A DNA stretch of 44,664 nucleotides from an uncultured Saprospiraceae bacterium (lineage in GTDB: Bacteria; Bacteroidota; Bacteroidia; Chitinophagales; Saprospiraceae), in the NCBI GenBank assembly GCA_937997635.1, contig CALLFA010000001.1, positions 1 through 44,664 of the forward strand, written 5' to 3'. Made by a program: the position numbers and the translations under genes. The notes beneath the pieces are model-generated. The model did no database searches, was not told the DNA's origin, and saw only the letters and a program-made list of their open reading frames with translations. Below are positions 9,718 to 18,254 of the stretch, piece after piece (position 1 is the first letter of the stretch; each line of letters opens with the position of its first letter).

Positions 9718-10233
9718 GTGAATACAATTAGATATGAATTTGGGGGATATAATGACATGAATGCTTTGGCAGCCCTCCATGCGTTGAATTGGAAAGTCTT
9801 TTATAAAGGTATTTTATCTGATGAATACCTCAAAAATGATGTGGAAAAAGAAAGGCTTATTGTGTGGCAAAACAGATTCAAAAAGCCAGACAACTCCATG
9901 ATAATCATAACCGCAAAATCAGATAATCAACTGATCGGATTTGCTTGTCACTTTCTGTATTACAATGACACATACGGACATTACTTGGACAACTTGCATG
10001 TACATCCAGATTATAGAAACAAGGGTGTTGGTAAAATTTTACTACAGAAATCAATCAAGCACTGTAGCCAATTCTTCGACAATAATTTTTACTTATGGGT
10101 CTTTGAAGAAAATCATCAAGCCATTTCATTCTATGAGAAACAAAAAGGAATCAAAGTACTGACAGAAACATTATCTACACCAGATGGCTCATCGGCACCT
10201 GCACTACTCTACTCTTGGAATCTCTTGAAGTGA
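9718..10233 (+). CDS. GNAT-family N-acetyltransferase
   Basis: 171 aa. The start is a GTG: an in-frame TAA lies three codons upstream and the next Met is 13 residues in, after the first strand. The acetyl-CoA-binding motif A is clear (LHVHPDYRNKGVGKILL, about residues 95-111), with the R-x-x-G-x-G core. It is followed by motif B, with YLWVFEENHQAISFYEKQKG, the usual Asn/Tyr region of GNAT enzymes. The expected reaction is transfer of acetyl from acetyl-CoA to an amine; the acceptor cannot be told. It converges on the Cox-like operon with only 4 bp between the two stop codons. Confidence 0.85.
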   Translation: MNTIRYEFGGYNDMNALAALHALNWKVFYKGILSDEYLKNDVEKERLIVWQNRFKKPDNSMIIITAKSDNQLIGFACHFLYYNDTYGHYLDNLHVHPDYRNKGVGKILLQKSIKHCSQFFDNNFYLWVFEENHQAISFYEKQKGIKVLTETLSTPDGSSAPALLYSWNLLK

Positions 10234-10237
10234 TCTA

Positions 10238-11083
10238 TCACATCAACTCTGAAAGTGCTTTTTTCACATACACTTTTGCTAAATGTTTTCTGTATGTCTC
10301 TGAAGCATAATGATCACTCATAACATCGACGCTTTCAGCTGCTTTGGCAGCAGCACTCTCTATGACATCTGCAGTCAGAGGTTTTCCCATCAGTTCGTCC
10401 TCTACGCCATGGTCTCGATATGCAAATTCAGAAACACCTGTAATGGATACCTTGATATTACCGATCTCTCCTTCACTATCTAGGTTCTTTACAACTGCGC
10501 ATCCAACAATAGCAAACCGAGATGCTGGTTGGGCAAATTTCACATAAGTCGCCGAGGACCCTGAATTTAATTTTGGAATTCGAATACCTGTGATAATCTC
10601 ATTCTCTTCTAAGGCTGTCTCATAAAACCCAGTGAAAAAACTAGCTGCTGGAACCTCTCGACTTCCACCAGCACCTTCTATAATGACAACTCCGTCGGCT
10701 GCAATGATGATTGCTGGCCAATCAGCAGCCGGATCTGCATGAGCGATACTTCCACCGATGGTGCCTTTATTTCGAACTTGTATATCTCCTATTTGTGCAG
10801 CGCCATTGCTCACCATGGAACAGGCACTTTGGACTATTGAAGAATTAGCAATTTCGCCATGGGTAGCTCCTGCCCCGATCAGAACAGACTCACCTTCATC
10901 TGTGATTTGCTTAATCGCCTCTAACTGAGATATATCGATTAAATCAGAAGGTTGATTTAGTCTTAGCTTCATGGAAGGTATCAAACTGTGTCCTCCAGCT
11001 AAGATCTTTGCTTCTCCACCTAATTTTGAAATGGCGTCTTGTACACTTGTTGCTTTACTATAATTGAATTTACTAGGAATCAT
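10238..11083 (-). CDS. FAD-binding medium subunit of a molybdenum hydroxylase (CoxM-like)
   Basis: 281 aa, normal for CoxM. It has the two FAD-binding motifs of the family: AGGHSLIPSMKLRL (about residues 31-44) and TIGGSIAHADPAAD (about residues 108-121). The C-terminal part matches the CO-dehydrogenase flavoprotein C-terminal domain. The subunit passes electrons from the 2Fe-2S clusters to FAD and onward to a carrier. It is the last gene of the operon, 26 bp after the large subunit, and ends 4 bp from the convergent GNAT gene. The exact substrate of the complex is not known. Confidence 0.9.
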   Translation of the reverse strand: MIPSKFNYSKATSVQDAISKLGGEAKILAGGHSLIPSMKLRLNQPSDLIDISQLEAIKQITDEGESVLIGAGATHGEIANSSIVQSACSMVSNGAAQIGDIQVRNKGTIGGSIAHADPAADWPAIIIAADGVVIIEGAGGSREVPAASFFTGFYETALEENEIITGIRIPKLNSGSSATYVKFAQPASRFAIVGCAVVKNLDSEGEIGNIKVSITGVSEFAYRDHGVEDELMGKPLTADVIESAAAKAAESVDVMSDHYASETYRKHLAKVYVKKALSELM

Positions 11084-11109
11084 ATTTATGTTGATTTGTA
11101 CTTAAAAAA

Positions 11110-13488
11110 TTAGGCATGTTTTGTTTGCATTGCTGTCCATACTCGCTCAGGAGTCAATGGCATTTGAACATCTTTTACTTTATGTCCAGCTTTCCAAAGA
11201 GCATCTATAACTGCATTTACAACTGCTGGTGTTGACCCTATACAACCTGCTTCTCCAGCTCCTTTCACACCAAGAGGATTGTGTGGGCATGGAGTTACTG
11301 TCCTATCTACTTCAAAATTTGGTAGATCGTCAGCTCGTGGCATACAGTAATCCATGTAGGAACCATTGATCAACTGACCAGTATCGTCATAAATGGCACC
11401 TTCAAATAGGGCTTGACCAATACCTTGCGCTAGTCCACCATGTATTTGACCATCGACGATCATTGGATTTATAACATTTCCAACATCATCAACTGCGATG
11501 AATCTCTTCAACTGAACTTTACCTGTTTCTTTATCAATTTCGACAATAGCAATATGAGCTCCAAATGGATAGGTAAAGTTTGCGGGATCGTAGAAGCTGG
11601 AAAAATCCATTCCTGGCTCTAATCCTTCAGGGTAATTGTGAGGCACATATGCAGTCAAAGAAACATCTCCGAAAGCAACAGACTTATTGGTACCTTTCAC
11701 TGTCCATTTGCCTTCTGCAAAATCTAAATCATCTGGATTAGCTTCGAGCATATGAGCTGCAATCTTAGCTCCTTTTTCTAATACTTTGTCTATACTCTTT
11801 ACAATCGCACTACCTCCTACAGCAAGACTTCTAGATCCGTATGTTCCCATACCGAATGCAACTGAATCTGAATCACCATGAACAATATCTACATCTTCCA
11901 ATGGTATACCCATGCGATCTGCTACTACTTGTGCAAAGGTTGTTTCATGCCCTTGACCATGAGAGTGCGCACCTGTATAAACACTTACTTTTCCTGTAGG
12001 CTGAACACGCACTTGAGCTGACTCATAGAGGCCCGCTCTAGCACCTAGAGCTCCTACGACTGCGGAAGGTGCGATACCACATGCCTCCACATAGGTAGAA
12101 AATCCAATACCTAGTATTTTACCATTGGATTGAGCAGCTTGTTTGGCTCTAAAGTCGTCGTATCCTACCATCTCCAATGCTCGTTCCAATACGCCCGCAT
12201 AGTTACCACTATCGTATTGAAGAGCGACTTGAGTAACATATCCTTCTTGTTCTACCCCATCGAAAGGTGGTATGAAATTCTTGAACCTCAATTCAGCAGG
12301 ATCCACATTCATTTCCAAAGCAGCAAGGTCAAGCAAACGCTCAAGTAAATATGTAGCTTCAGGTCTACCAGCGCCTCTATAGGCATCTACAGCTGTTGTA
12401 TTTGTAAATGTTGCAGTGACATCGATATTTATTTTGGGTGTTGTATATAATCCTTGCATTAATGTACCGTGTAAATATGTTGGTACCGCTGGCGCAAAAG
12501 TTGACAAGTATGCCCCTAGATTAGCAAATGTCTTGATTCTCAAACCTACAATTTCTCCCTGCTCATTGAATCCCATTTCGGCATCAGATACATGATCTCT
12601 ACCGTGGGCATCTGTCAAGAAAGCTTCGCTTCTTTCTGAAGTCCATTTGACTGGACGACCGATTTTTTTCGAACACCAGATCACTAATGCTTCTTCTGTA
12701 TAATGGAATATCTTACTACCAAATCCCCCCCCAACATCTGGAGAGACCACTCTCACTTTATGCTCAGGAAGACCCAACACAAATGCACACATCAACAATC
12801 TGATTAAATGTGGATTTTGTGACGATGTATACAAGGTGTATTTATCTGTAGCTTCTTGATAATCACCAATTGCCGAGCGAGGTTCCATCGCATTTGGTAT
12901 CACCCTTTGGTTTATGAATTCCAATTTCGTGATGTGATGAGCTGACGCCATTGCTTCATCTACTTCTGCTTTCGTATTACCTAACTCCCAATCAAAACAC
13001 ATATTATTGGGACAGTCGGGGTGTACTTGTGGTGCACCGGCTTGAGCAGCTAATTTGGGGTCAACAACAGCTTCTAACACATCATATTCTACATCTACTA
13101 ATTCGGCAGCATCTTTGGCTGCGGATTTAGATTCTGCGATTACCACTGCTACTGCGTCACCTAAGTGTTTGACTTTATCTACAACCAACAATGGATGAGG
13201 TGGCTCTTTCATTGTATCTCCATTCTTAAAATCTACTTGCCATCCACAAGGGACACCAGCAATTTCTTCAGCAGCTATTTCTTTACCCGTAAAGATCTTT
13301 ACGACCCCTTCTGCCTTTTCAGCAGCAGATGTATCCAACTTAACAATATTAGCGTGTGCGTAAGGGCTACGAACCAAGTATGCGTATGTCTGATTTGGCA
13401 AAATAATGTCGTCTGTATAATTGCCTTTTCCAGTTAAAAATCGTTTGTCTTCGACTCTTTTGATTGATTTGCCTATATAATTTCCCAT
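11110..13488 (-). CDS. Molybdopterin-binding large subunit, CODH form II/xanthine dehydrogenase family (CoxL-like)
   Basis: 792 aa, full length for CoxL-type subunits. The N-terminus MGNYIGKSIKRVEDKRFLTG is typical. The active-site loop reads AYRGAGR at residues 369-375, the signature of form II (CODH-like) enzymes. True aerobic CO dehydrogenases (form I) carry AYxCSFR, so the Cys that binds copper is absent. The catalytic Glu is present at 746 in GVKGAGEAG. PDVGGGFGSK near residue 255 belongs to the cofactor site. It sits 31 bp after the CoxG-CoxS fusion and 26 bp before coxM. The protein most likely hydroxylates an organic (perhaps heterocyclic) substrate or an aldehyde; the substrate is unknown and real CO oxidation is doubtful. 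Confidence 0.9.
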   Translation of the reverse strand: MGNYIGKSIKRVEDKRFLTGKGNYTDDIILPNQTYAYLVRSPYAHANIVKLDTSAAEKAEGVVKIFTGKEIAAEEIAGVPCGWQVDFKNGDTMKEPPHPLLVVDKVKHLGDAVAVVIAESKSAAKDAAELVDVEYDVLEAVVDPKLAAQAGAPQVHPDCPNNMCFDWELGNTKAEVDEAMASAHHITKLEFINQRVIPNAMEPRSAIGDYQEATDKYTLYTSSQNPHLIRLLMCAFVLGLPEHKVRVVSPDVGGGFGSKIFHYTEEALVIWCSKKIGRPVKWTSERSEAFLTDAHGRDHVSDAEMGFNEQGEIVGLRIKTFANLGAYLSTFAPAVPTYLHGTLMQGLYTTPKINIDVTATFTNTTAVDAYRGAGRPEATYLLERLLDLAALEMNVDPAELRFKNFIPPFDGVEQEGYVTQVALQYDSGNYAGVLERALEMVGYDDFRAKQAAQSNGKILGIGFSTYVEACGIAPSAVVGALGARAGLYESAQVRVQPTGKVSVYTGAHSHGQGHETTFAQVVADRMGIPLEDVDIVHGDSDSVAFGMGTYGSRSLAVGGSAIVKSIDKVLEKGAKIAAHMLEANPDDLDFAEGKWTVKGTNKSVAFGDVSLTAYVPHNYPEGLEPGMDFSSFYDPANFTYPFGAHIAIVEIDKETGKVQLKRFIAVDDVGNVINPMIVDGQIHGGLAQGIGQALFEGAIYDDTGQLINGSYMDYCMPRADDLPNFEVDRTVTPCPHNPLGVKGAGEAGCIGSTPAVVNAVIDALWKAGHKVKDVQMPLTPERVWTAMQTKHA

Positions 13489-13519
13489 AAGGATTTCTAC
13501 TTTTTTAGATGTTTGATAA

Positions 13520-14482
13520 TTACATTAATGATGCAGCGTGCTGTACAGCTTTGACTATATTATGATAGCCAGTGCACCGACAAAAATTACCTTCTAATGC
13601 TTCTCTAATTTGGTGTTCGTCTGGATTGCTGTTTCGCTTTAATAGATCGATGGCCGTCAACATCATTCCTGGCGTACAGAATCCGCATTGTAGTCCATGT
13701 TCCTCTTTGAAACCTGTTTGAATTGGGTGCAGTTCACCATCTTTAGCTAAGCCTTCCACTGTGGTTAAGCTACTTCCATCGGCTTGTACTGCTAGAAGTG
13801 TACAAGACTTGACGGCCATACCATCCATTAGTATTGTGCATGCTCCACAACTGCTTGTGTCGCATCCGATGTGGGTGCCTGTCAACCTTAGTTTGTCTCT
13901 TAAAACATCAGCGAGGAGATCTCTGGCTTCTACCGATACAGATACATCCTTGCCATTGAGGTTAATATTAATTTCATGTGACATATTAGTGTGTTTTCTA
14001 TGATTTGAATTGTCTGATTCAGCTATAACTTCAGGGAAATCTCTGTTTTCAATTTCTATTGCCAGTTCTTTAAAAAACTGCTTTGATAAACTGGATACAA
14101 CTCCTGACAACACTCTTGCTCCTTTGCTGGCTAATGTACCAGAGAAATTGGCTTTGCCGTCAAAGGACAATTCGGTATGAGTAGCCGATGTCGGACTTAA
14201 TCGGAGTCCAACTTTTGCATCTACATTTCCGATTTTGCTGTTCTGTTTGACATTGAGATTAAATTGTTTTGACTCAATTAAATCTGTCAGGTTTAATTTC
14301 CCTTTGAAAGAAGCTCTTACTGGACCTATTTTTACGTCTGCAATTGCATCAAATTCATTATCTCCTATTTCCTCCAGTCTCGACACACCAGGTGTGATTC
14401 TTGCTAACGTTGGAATATCCATCAAAATACTCCATATCTGTGATGGTGTCGCTTCAAAAATCTCTCTTCCTTTTAGTTCCAA
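13520..14482 (-). CDS. Fused CoxG (SRPBCC) and CoxS (2Fe-2S) protein
   Basis: 320 aa in one uninterrupted frame. Residues 1 to about 147 are a CoxG-type SRPBCC domain (starting MELKGREIFEATPSQIWSIL, with the typical PGVSRLEEIGDNEF). A short polar linker (about 148-166) leads to a complete 154-residue CoxS-like part beginning at Met167. All eight cluster ligands are present: Cys207, 212, 215 and 227 for the plant-type cluster, and Cys266, 269, 301 and 303 for the second. CoxS carries electrons from the molybdenum site. CoxG is normally a separate protein, reported as a membrane anchor or recruiting factor. It is the first gene of the operon. Met167 could serve as an internal start that gives a free CoxS, so both forms may exist. 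Confidence 0.88.
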   Translation of the reverse strand: MELKGREIFEATPSQIWSILMDIPTLARITPGVSRLEEIGDNEFDAIADVKIGPVRASFKGKLNLTDLIESKQFNLNVKQNSKIGNVDAKVGLRLSPTSATHTELSFDGKANFSGTLASKGARVLSGVVSSLSKQFFKELAIEIENRDFPEVIAESDNSNHRKHTNMSHEININLNGKDVSVSVEARDLLADVLRDKLRLTGTHIGCDTSSCGACTILMDGMAVKSCTLLAVQADGSSLTTVEGLAKDGELHPIQTGFKEEHGLQCGFCTPGMMLTAIDLLKRNSNPDEHQIREALEGNFCRCTGYHNIVKAVQHAASLM

Positions 14483-14592
14483 TAGCTTAAGTTTTCGTGT
14501 GTAGTAATAATACGAAATTTAATTGTCGTTATAAGCTTAGTTCACGAAGAAAGTATGCCTTAAAAGTATTGTGTCTAAAAATGTGCATAAAA

Positions 14593-14626
14593 AAAACGGC
14601 TGAAACCATAAGGTCGCAGCCGTTTT
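14593..14626. terminator. Rho-independent-type terminator
   Basis: A perfect 10-bp inverted repeat, AAAACGGCTG (14593-14602) and CAGCCGTTTT (14617-14626), with a 14-nt loop containing a further ACC/GGT pairing. Read on the minus strand, it lies 23 bp past the stop of the 118-residue-repeat gene and runs into a T-tract, so it should end that transcript ahead of the Cox-like operon. Confidence 0.8.
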
Positions 14627-14648
14627 ATTGATTATATAGTAACTAATT

Positions 14649-17558
14649 TTAGTTATTATCCTTTACAAATGTTTCCATTGCAGAGGACTTTCCATTTGTC
14701 ATATTAATAAAGTGCAAACCAGAATCAAATTCGCTTGCATCTATTTCTATTGTATTCTCTCCCTCTTTCACAGGAAGAACATTGTTGAATAACGTACGAC
14801 CTAGAATGTCATAAATTATTACTCTGTTTTCTCCTTGGAAATCAGATTGAACTTGTAATCTCAATATATCTTGAACTGGATTTCCAAGTGTATTGAACGA
14901 TAATGTTGACTCATCTTCTTGAAGACCAACTCCGAAGCAATATGTTGGATCATCAACAAATTTTGATACAGATACTTCATTAGAAAAGTCAATACATCCT
15001 TGTACATCGTCTACTGATAAACCAGGCTCTAATCCTACAAGATCACCTTCAGCTGATACGTGGCAAATGACACATAATCCAGCAGGGAAACCTTCAAGAT
15101 CGAATATAGGACTGTCTTGTATAGCGATCAATGTTCTATCTGGATTAAGCAATACCCAGAACATGTCAGCACCTTCATTATCATCAACACAGATTTCAAA
15201 AGAACTGTCAACACCGTCACTTGGACATATGTTGATGTTCGTACCTGAACCATCACATAACTGGATAGTTCCAGAGTTAACTCCACATGCATCTCCAACA
15301 GCATCACCTACTGTATCTGGAGCTTCATTATCGTTACCAGTAGGTGAGCAATCATTTCTGATTACAGCGATGAAGTTTGATAAATCAAAGCAACCTGAAA
15401 GTTCAGCTGCATTCGCTCCAACTTCAGCTCCTCCAAGCTCTCCTGAGTAAGACAAGTGCCAAACATAGCATTCACCGACACCAGCTCCATCAAAGTTAAC
15501 TGCTGAGAATGTTGGTGGTAATCCTAAGATTTCACCAGTTGCTGCATCTGTAACAACCCATACTGAGTTAGGACCAGAAGCACCATCTAAAACTATTTGA
15601 TCTGCTCCAATCATGTCAGAAAGACCATCTCCTACACAAAATTCAAACGGGCCACCAAATAAACGACCACCATCCACATCACAAACTGGTTCTGGAGGTG
15701 TACAATCTATTCTATTTACTGAAATAGGATTTGACAAGCTGAAACAACCACCTAGGTCACCAGCATTTGCTCCTACTTCTGCTCCAGTCAATGTTTCATC
15801 ATGTGCGATGTACCATACGAAGCATAATCCAACACCAGCACCATCAAAGTTAACTGCTGAGAATGTTGGTGGTAAACCTAAAATTTCTCCTGTTGCTGCG
15901 TCTGTAACAACCCAACCTCTCATTGGACCAGAACCACCTGTTACTACGATTTGATCAGGTGCAATGTTATCTGCCTCGCCGTCACCTACACAAAACTGGA
16001 ATGGCCCACCTGATAGTGTACCACCATCTACATCACAAACTGGCTGCATAGGTGCGCAATCAATTCTATTTACCGTAATTGGATTTGACAAACTAAAACA
16101 TCCACCTAAATCAGCAGCGTTAGCTCCAACTTCTGCTCCAGTCAATGTTTCATCATGTGCGATATACCATACATAGCATACGCCAACACCAGCACCATCA
16201 AAGTTAACGGCTGAGAATGTTGGTGGTAAGCCTAAAATTTCGCCAGTCATCGCATCTGTTACAACCCATCCTCTTATTGGACCAGAACCACCTGTTACTA
16301 CGATTTGATCTGCTGCAATCATGTCAGAAAGACCATCTCCAACACAAAATTCGAATGGACCACCTGATAGTGTACCACCATCCACATCACAAACTGGTGC
16401 TGGAGGTGTACAATCTATTCTATTTACTGTAATTGGGTTTGACAAACTAAAACATCCACCTAGATCAGCAGCGTTAGCTCCAACTTCTGCTCCAGTTAAT
16501 GTTTCGTCATGTGCGATATACCATACATAGCATACGCCTACACCAGCACCATCAAAGTTAACTGCTGAGAATGTTGGTGGTAAACCTAAAATTTCTCCAG
16601 TTGCTGCGTCTGTAACGACCCAACCTCTTATTGGACCAGATCCACCTGTTACTACAATTTGGTCAGCTCCAATATTGTCAGCTTCTCCATCACCTACACA
16701 AAATTCAAATGGACCACCTGATAGTGTGCCACCATCTACATCACAAGCAGGAGGCATAGGTGTACAATCTATTCTATTTACTGTAATTGGGTTTGACAAA
16801 CTAAAACATCCACCTAGATCAGCAGCGTTAGCTCCAACTTCTGCCCCAGTCAATGTTTCGTCATGTGCGATATACCATACATAGCATACGCCTACACCAG
16901 CACCATCAAAGTTAACTGCTGAGAATGTTGGTGGTAAACCTAAAATTTCTCCAGTTGCTGCGTCTGTTACAACCCAACCTCTCATTGGACCAGATCCACC
17001 TGATACTACGATTTGGTCAGCTCCGATATTGTCAGCTTCTCCATCACCTACACAAAATTCAAATGGACCACCTGATAGCATTCCACCATCTGCAGTACAT
17101 TCACCAGTGTTGCCACCATCTCCAGGCATCCCATCACAATCAGATCTGTTAACTGTGATTCCATTTGACAATGCAAACCAACCAACTAGCGAACCTACGT
17201 TCATTCCAGTTAGTGGAGGAAAAATAAATGCTTTAAAGCTTATGTGATAAACAACACATTCGCCTGGACCAGCATTAGTAAAATCAAATGTACCATTGCT
17301 ATTAGACGCGAGTATATTTCCTACAGGATCAGTCGCAACCCACAAAGAGTGAGGACCTGAATCTCCAGTTACTTCAAATGACAAGACATCTGCTACATCA
17401 TCAGAATAACAAAAAGAAGTATTGTCAGCTGTTGATATTGTTCCTCCCTCTACTTGTACAGCAGAAGTTGAAGGACCTGCAGCAAACACAAATACCGACA
17501 AAAAGAGTGCAAACATCAAGGAGGAAGCTTTCTTGAAGTTTTGGTTAATTTCTTTCAT
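14649..17558 (-). CDS. T9SS-exported protein with five near-identical 118-residue repeats
   Basis: 969 aa. Residues 1 to about 33 form a signal peptide (core LMFALFLSVFVFAAG). A diverged first unit is followed by five strongly similar units of 118 residues and one diverged last unit. Each unit opens with CDVDGGTLSGGPFEFCVGDG, contains GWVVTDAATGEILGLPPTFS, and closes with GCFSLSNPITVNRIDC. Four Cys per unit suggest disulfides. The last 85 or so residues form a type A T9SS sorting domain (NTLGNPVQDILRLQV, then IYDILGRTLF, then GLHFINMTNG). T9SS cargo crosses the outer membrane and is usually anchored or released at the surface. I do not recognise the repeat family; a structural or adhesive role is inference. 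The gene is monocistronic, between a terminator and a divergent NUDIX gene. Confidence 0.85.
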   Translation of the reverse strand: MKEINQNFKKASSLMFALFLSVFVFAAGPSTSAVQVEGGTISTADNTSFCYSDDVADVLSFEVTGDSGPHSLWVATDPVGNILASNSNGTFDFTNAGPGECVVYHISFKAFIFPPLTGMNVGSLVGWFALSNGITVNRSDCDGMPGDGGNTGECTADGGMLSGGPFEFCVGDGEADNIGADQIVVSGGSGPMRGWVVTDAATGEILGLPPTFSAVNFDGAGVGVCYVWYIAHDETLTGAEVGANAADLGGCFSLSNPITVNRIDCTPMPPACDVDGGTLSGGPFEFCVGDGEADNIGADQIVVTGGSGPIRGWVVTDAATGEILGLPPTFSAVNFDGAGVGVCYVWYIAHDETLTGAEVGANAADLGGCFSLSNPITVNRIDCTPPAPVCDVDGGTLSGGPFEFCVGDGLSDMIAADQIVVTGGSGPIRGWVVTDAMTGEILGLPPTFSAVNFDGAGVGVCYVWYIAHDETLTGAEVGANAADLGGCFSLSNPITVNRIDCAPMQPVCDVDGGTLSGGPFQFCVGDGEADNIAPDQIVVTGGSGPMRGWVVTDAATGEILGLPPTFSAVNFDGAGVGLCFVWYIAHDETLTGAEVGANAGDLGGCFSLSNPISVNRIDCTPPEPVCDVDGGRLFGGPFEFCVGDGLSDMIGADQIVLDGASGPNSVWVVTDAATGEILGLPPTFSAVNFDGAGVGECYVWHLSYSGELGGAEVGANAAELSGCFDLSNFIAVIRNDCSPTGNDNEAPDTVGDAVGDACGVNSGTIQLCDGSGTNINICPSDGVDSSFEICVDDNEGADMFWVLLNPDRTLIAIQDSPIFDLEGFPAGLCVICHVSAEGDLVGLEPGLSVDDVQGCIDFSNEVSVSKFVDDPTYCFGVGLQEDESTLSFNTLGNPVQDILRLQVQSDFQGENRVIIYDILGRTLFNNVLPVKEGENTIEIDASEFDSGLHFINMTNGKSSAMETFVKDNN
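15332..17101 (-). repeat. Five tandem 354-bp coding repeats
   Basis: Matching points recur at about 15613, 15967, 16321, 16675 and 17029, exactly 354 bp (118 codons) apart. The three central copies are almost identical at the DNA level; the outermost copies are more diverged, as expected for an array maintained by unequal exchange. Confidence 0.85.
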
Positions 17559-17696
17559 TTTATTGCTTTAGTTACTATAATTAAAATTCGAAGGGTAAAG
17601 ATAGTAAAATATCATCTATATTTTGAGTACTTATGGGTTAATTTATAAGATGTTGTAATTGGGACATATGATGTTCCACTAAATGTATAAATCATT

Positions 17697-18206
17697 ATGA
17701 ATCAAACATATAGTTTCTGTCCCAACTGTAAATCTTCGATGACCATTAAAGATGATGGTTACAATCATTGCAATAGTCCAGATTGTGGCTTTATTCAGTA
17801 TGAAAATCCTACTCCAGTCGTTGCTGCCGTGATTGAATATGGCGAAAAGCATGTCATATTGGGGCATAATAGAGCCTGGCCTAAAAAATGGTTTGGATTA
17901 ATCACTGGTTTTTTGGAAAAGCATGAACACCCAGATGAATGTGTCATTCGCGAAGTAAAAGAGGAAGTTGGCCTAGATGCTACAATTGAAAGTTTCATTG
18001 GGCACTACACGTTTAAACGCATGAATCAGGTCATATTGGCTTATCATGTCAAAGCCGAAGGCGACATTATATTAGACGATGAGCTTGATGAAGTGAAAAT
18101 AGTACCGTTTGAAGAAGTGAAAACTTGGCCTGCTGGTACTGGTCGTGCATTAAATGACTTTCTGACAAACTTGGGCTATGAGGTAGAAGAAGTCCCATTT
18201 GGCTAA
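17697..18206 (+). CDS. NUDIX hydrolase with N-terminal zinc ribbon
   Basis: 169 aa. Residues 8-30 hold a four-Cys zinc ribbon (Cys8, 11, 25, 30) like the one in NudC-type NADH pyrophosphatases. A complete Nudix box follows at about residues 72-94: G-x5-E-x7-R-E-V-x-E-E-V-G-L. The family cleaves nucleoside diphosphates linked to another moiety. The protein is shorter than full NudC (about 260 aa) and lacks its N-terminal domain, so substrate is uncertain; NAD(H) or another nucleotide derivative is possible. Cytoplasmic. The start ATG is 138 bp from the divergent secreted-protein gene. It ends at a strong shared terminator. Confidence 0.88.
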   Translation: MNQTYSFCPNCKSSMTIKDDGYNHCNSPDCGFIQYENPTPVVAAVIEYGEKHVILGHNRAWPKKWFGLITGFLEKHEHPDECVIREVKEEVGLDATIESFIGHYTFKRMNQVILAYHVKAEGDIILDDELDEVKIVPFEEVKTWPAGTGRALNDFLTNLGYEVEEVPFG

Positions 18207-18214
18207 AACATAAT

Positions 18215-18244
18215 GAAAGGCAATTCTCTTTAGAATTGCCTTTC
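18215..18244. terminator. Strong bidirectional terminator
   Basis: A perfect 13-bp inverted repeat, GAAAGGCAATTCT (18215-18227) and AGAATTGCCTTTC (18232-18244), with a CTTT loop. It lies between the convergent NUDIX gene and the giant minus-strand gene ending at 18255. Confidence 0.85.
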
Positions 18245-18254
18245 AATCATAAAC

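Noticed and set aside
11110..13488. True aerobic CO dehydrogenase (form I CoxL)
   Set aside because: The active-site loop is AYRGAGR, not AYxCSFR, so the Cu-binding Cys is missing.
15067..17247. Plus-strand ORFs with the PSPTQNSNGPP motif repeated every 354 bp
   Set aside because: They are antisense to the 118-residue repeats of the minus-strand T9SS protein.
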